Program-made: the position numbers and the translations under genes
The notes under the pieces: model-generated
What the model was told of the DNA's origin: nothing
The model's input: the letters and a program-made list of their open reading frames with translations, nothing else
Database searches by the model: none
Assembly (NCBI GenBank): GCA_003233475.1
Contig: QILU01000096.1
Coordinates: 1-8,633, forward strand
DNA: 8,633 nucleotides
Source: Ahrensia sp.
GTDB lineage: Bacteria > Pseudomonadota > Alphaproteobacteria > Rhizobiales > Rhizobiaceae
Direction of reading: 5' to 3'
Shown: positions 6,197 through 8,633 of the stretch, in pieces
How the letters are laid out: each line of letters starts with the position of its first letter
How positions within the stretch are numbered: the stretch's first letter is position 1

Positions 6197-6820
6197 GTGA
6201 CCAAATCGACCACCAATATACTGGGTTTTGTGCTGGCAATGACGGCTGTCGTGGCCGTTTCCAACTATCTGGTTCAATTCCCGCTGCAAGCCACCATTGG
6301 CGGCGTCAATCTGGCAGACCTGCTCACCCTTGGTGCGTTCACCTATCCGATCGCTTTTCTAATTACCGATCTCACCAACCGCAAATTTGGGCCTAAGAAA
6401 GCAAGATTAGTGGTGGCCTTTGGCTTTGTTCTGGCTGTCATACTCAGCGTCTGGCTTGCTTCACCACGAATTGCCATCGCTTCGGGAACCGCATTCTTGG
6501 TTGCGCAATTGCTGGATGTTTCAATTTTCAACTCCCTTCGCAATTCCACCTGGTGGCGCGCGCCTCTGGTTTCCAGCCTTGCCGGTTCTGCAATTGATAC
6601 ATTGCTCTTCTTTGGCCTCGCCTTCGCCCCGGCATTTGGATTATTGGATTTCGGCGGCAAGGACGGCTCCCTTGGTTTCCCCGCTCCCTTTTTGGGAATA
6701 GGCGCAGAGGTGCCTTTGTGGATTTCCTTAGCAGTGGGAGATTTCGTTGTTAAAATTCTGATGGGGCTGGCCATGTTGCTGCCCTATGGTTTTTTTGCCC
6801 GCCGACAATTCGCCGCCTAA
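6197..6820 (+). CDS. yhhQ: VUT/YhhQ-family queuosine precursor transporter
   Basis: The protein has 207 residues and about six membrane segments (roughly 8-28, 39-57, 71-90, 93-113, 122-150 and 173-200). The block FTYPIAFLITDLTNRKFG (48-65) with following KKAR, and later SSLAGSAIDT and VGDFVVKI, are signatures of the VUT family (COG1738). YhhQ of E. coli imports the queuosine precursors preQ0 and preQ1 for modification of tRNA position 34; the same substrate is inferred, and other VUT members are less well studied. The start is GTG, supported by CGGAG (6184-6188) 8 nt upstream. It follows the rpmB terminator closely and runs tail-to-tail into the phytase-like gene. No preQ1 riboswitch can fit in the 23 nt between terminator and start. 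No other queuosine gene is in the window. Confidence 0.85.
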   Translation: MTKSTTNILGFVLAMTAVVAVSNYLVQFPLQATIGGVNLADLLTLGAFTYPIAFLITDLTNRKFGPKKARLVVAFGFVLAVILSVWLASPRIAIASGTAFLVAQLLDVSIFNSLRNSTWWRAPLVSSLAGSAIDTLLFFGLAFAPAFGLLDFGGKDGSLGFPAPFLGIGAEVPLWISLAVGDFVVKILMGLAMLLPYGFFARRQFAA

Positions 6821-7839
6821 TCAAAATCAGGGATAGTGAATTCCAGATAAATCGTTCGCTGCAGTGGCCAGTGATTGTTGTCCGAAATCATTCCTATTCG
6901 CAGCTTCCCCTTAGGCCCGGTAAACACACTCAGCCCCTCCATATTGTCCAGCAATTGCCCGTTACCCGCTTCAAAAATAATTTCCCCCTGTAGCTTTGCC
7001 CCGTCCCTGATTTTCCGCCCCTTAATTCGACGGATACGGGCTTGCGCCCCCCACCCCATGGTGAAGCGCCGCTCAAGCAGCAGCAGATCGCCGGAGGGCA
7101 GAAAATCCGCATCCGTAATGGCGAAACGTCCATCCCCAAGAACAGAAAATTGCCCCTCATCCTCACCATTGCGCCCATAAAGCACGCCTCTATGAAAATT
7201 ATCTTTCCTGCCCCAATTTTCTCGCAATGCAAGAATGCCCCCGCTTAACGGATGGCTTGCGGGGAAACTTGCCACTGCCTCATACCCGTTATTGGAACGA
7301 AAACTTCCGCCTTTGTTTTCGCGCGTCAAAACGGTTGATTTAGCGGAAAGCAAATCCTTTCCGGCAGAAAATCGCAAAATCCTGGTGTTTTGCTCCATTC
7401 CCACAAAGGCAAATCCGTTGACGAAGGTCAGCCCTTCCGCATCCGCAAACCATTTATTGCCAAAAGGCTCACCGAAATTGTCCAACAACGGAGCCATGCG
7501 AACCTGGCTAAACCCTGTCGGAACGTTGTTTTGATCCCGCGCAATACGCCCTTGTAGCCAGTACCCGGTATCGGTAATCGCAGTGAGCAAACCATCATCA
7601 GTTATTCTAAGCCCGGAGAACGCGCCAAAATTGCTGAACGGTGATCGCAACACCAGACCGCCAGCAAATTCCAGCTTACCAAAACGCCGCTTTGCAGGGT
7701 TATTGAAATCAAACGCCGTTATGGGGGTGGCGGTTACATTTATCGATTGGGTTTGTGCGGACACTGTAATAGCGCTCACCCAAAACAATAGTAATCCCAC
7801 CACCACACTCAACAATGAACGGGCGAACCGAGACGGCAT
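6817..7839 (-). CDS. Secreted phytase-like / esterase-like family protein
   Basis: The protein has 340 residues and an N-terminal signal peptide: basic MPSRFAR, hydrophobic core, and likely cleavage after VSA at about residue 28. It is probably periplasmic. The body fits the phytase-like family (PF13449, often named esterase-like activity of phytase family): FGAFSGLRITDDG (71-83), AITDTGYWLQG (87-97), DAEGL (133-137), NNGYEA (183-188), DNMEGL (298-303) and a closing SDNNHW (319-324). The repeated acidic loops suggest a calcium-binding beta-propeller. There are no cysteines. The true substrate is unknown; the name reflects similarity only. The ATG overlaps the stop of the former cobT reading frame as TAATG, so it once was, and probably still is, the next gene in the cobT operon. 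Its TAG stop overlaps the VUT-transporter stop by 4 bp (CTAA), with no terminator between the two genes. Confidence 0.8.
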   Translation of the reverse strand: MPSRFARSLLSVVVGLLLFWVSAITVSAQTQSINVTATPITAFDFNNPAKRRFGKLEFAGGLVLRSPFSNFGAFSGLRITDDGLLTAITDTGYWLQGRIARDQNNVPTGFSQVRMAPLLDNFGEPFGNKWFADAEGLTFVNGFAFVGMEQNTRILRFSAGKDLLSAKSTVLTRENKGGSFRSNNGYEAVASFPASHPLSGGILALRENWGRKDNFHRGVLYGRNGEDEGQFSVLGDGRFAITDADFLPSGDLLLLERRFTMGWGAQARIRRIKGRKIRDGAKLQGEIIFEAGNGQLLDNMEGLSVFTGPKGKLRIGMISDNNHWPLQRTIYLEFTIPDFD

Positions 7840-7916
7840 TATCCAACCATGCCGGATGCCCGGCGTCTTTTTACTTTTTTGGCCTGCGGCCGCTGCTCTT
7901 CAAACAAATCAGCCAG
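7839..7916 (-). pseudogene. Former cobT C-terminus, now out of frame
   Basis: Read in the +1 frame relative to cobT, this stretch encodes LADLFEEQ, then a lysine/arginine-rich run ending RRRASGMVG, and stops at TAA (7839-7841). LA-x-LF-E/D is how I remember CobT proteins continuing a few residues after the VDAEEL motif. The TAA overlaps the ATG of the next gene as TAATG, the usual spacing of a coupled operon. Together these suggest that this is the original end of cobT, cut off by a small deletion just upstream. Confidence 0.6.
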
Positions 7917-8633
7917 CCAATTCCTCCGCATCCACAATTGTCACCGCTCGTTTGTAATACCTTGTCACATCATGGCCAATGCCAATCGCCAGCAACTCAA
8001 CCGGTGAATGATTTTCAATTTCCTCAATAACAATTCGCAAATGGCGTTCCAGATAATTGCCCGGATTGACCGACAGGGTGCTGTCATCCACCGGTGCGCC
8101 GTCTGAAATCATCATCATCATGATTTTACGTTGTTCCGGCCGTGCTAAAAGGCGTTTGTGGGCCCATTCAAGCGCTTCCCCGTCAATATTTTCTTTTAAC
8201 AATCCTTCGCGCATCATCAGGCCAAGATTGCGTCGCGCCCGCCGCCAGGGTGAATCCGCATTTTTATAAATAATATGACGTAAATCATTCAACCGACCGG
8301 GGTTTACGGGTTTTCCCGCCTTAAGCCAGGCTTCGCGGGATTGCCCGCCTTTCCACGCCTTTGTGGTAAATCCAAGAATTTCCACTTTCACCCCGCAGCG
8401 TTCCAAAGTACGCGCCAGAATATCAGCACAGGTCGCCGCAACGGTGATCGGTCGACCCCGCATGGAACCGGAATTATCAAGCAGCAGGGTCACCACCGTA
8501 TCGCGGAAATCCGTTTCCCGTTCCATTTTGAACGATAAAGGCGCGGTGCGATCTGTCACAATCCGCGTAAGTTTGGCCGGATCGAGATAACCTTCTTCCA
8601 GATCGAAATCCCATCCCCGATTTTGCTGCGCCA
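7909..8633 (-). CDS. cobT: Cobaltochelatase subunit CobT, C-terminal part (N-terminus outside window)
   Basis: The frame is open to the right window edge (first full codon at 8631) and gives 240 residues beginning [14 protein letters not shown], a well-known CobT block. CobT, with the AAA+ protein CobS, drives ATP-dependent cobalt insertion into hydrogenobyrinic acid a,c-diamide by CobN in aerobic cobalamin synthesis. The visible part is the von Willebrand A domain: MIDAS motif DNSGS (visible residues 52-56), [17 protein letters not shown], and SDGAPVDD (176-183). Full CobT is about 600-640 residues, so 60% lies outside. The GTG at 8559 is internal and not a start. Two oddities: four consecutive ATG codons just before SDGAP, and an early TGA right after VDAEELAG, where the usual C-terminal tail should continue; that tail survives in another frame. 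Confidence 0.93.
   Translation of the reverse strand, partial: AQQNRGWDFDLEEGYLDPAKLTRIVTDRTAPLSFKMERETDFRDTVVTLLLDNSGSMRGRPITVAATCADILARTLERCGVKVEILGFTTKAWKGGQSREAWLKAGKPVNPGRLNDLRHIIYKNADSPWRRARRNLGLMMREGLLKENIDGEALEWAHKRLLARPEQRKIMMMMISDGAPVDDSTLSVNPGNYLERHLRIVIEEIENHSPVELLAIGIGHDVTRYYKRAVTIVDAEELAG

Noticed and set aside
7909..7920. Programmed +1 frameshift at the cobT TGA, as in prfB
   Set aside because: A GGAGGA does lie upstream, but it comes from the ordinary Glu-Glu codons, its spacing to the TGA is longer than in prfB, and no slippery CTT-TGA-C is present; a deletion explains the missing segment better.
1..8633. CRISPR array, insertion sequence, prophage, tRNA or toxin-antitoxin genes
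   Set aside because: No regularly spaced repeats, transposase, integrase, cloverleaf or small gene pair is visible; the window reads as conserved chromosomal backbone.

Overview
The window comes from an alphaproteobacterium, most likely one of the Hyphomicrobiales (Rhizobiales). The case rests on gene content and order: a CdnL-type carD, a 7Fe ferredoxin fdxA, a small S4-domain protein, a large SUV3-type helicase, a DUF3108 protein, rpmB, and the C-terminal part of an aerobic cobaltochelatase cobT. From memory, this order is typical of that group. Base composition looks moderate, near 50% GC, with no obvious break that would mark an island. No mobile element, CRISPR array, tRNA or rRNA is visible.

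Layout. Bases 1-500 (minus) hold almost all of carD, cut by the window edge. Bases 501-845 are non-coding, with a candidate carD promoter and an 8-bp inverted repeat built from two TTAACC half-sites. Bases 846-5481 (minus) are a co-directional block transcribed in the order DUF3108 protein, helicase, S4 protein, fdxA. Bases 5482-5824 separate this block from the divergent rpmB. That gap holds a sigma70-like rpmB promoter and, just before the DUF3108 start, a strong intrinsic terminator whose loop is complementary to an upstream segment. rpmB (plus) ends in its own terminator. It is followed by a VUT/YhhQ-type queuosine-precursor transporter, which meets a convergent phytase-like secreted protein with a 4-bp overlap of the stop codons. 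At the right edge is the C-terminal part of cobT (minus), upstream of and co-directional with the phytase-like gene.

Functionally the left two thirds centre on RNA and the translation machinery: CarD acts on RNA polymerase at growth-related promoters, L28 is a 50S ribosomal protein, the S4 protein resembles Hsp15, which handles stalled 50S subunits, and the helicase is of the RNA-degradosome SUV3 family. The right edge belongs to aerobic cobalamin synthesis.

Most of the window is ordinary conserved chromosome. Two things merit a second look. First, cobT appears to have lost its last 30 or so codons through a roughly 20-bp deletion; the old C-terminus is still readable in the +1 frame and ends in a TAATG stop-start overlap with the next gene. 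Second, the leader of the DUF3108 gene looks like a transcription attenuator.
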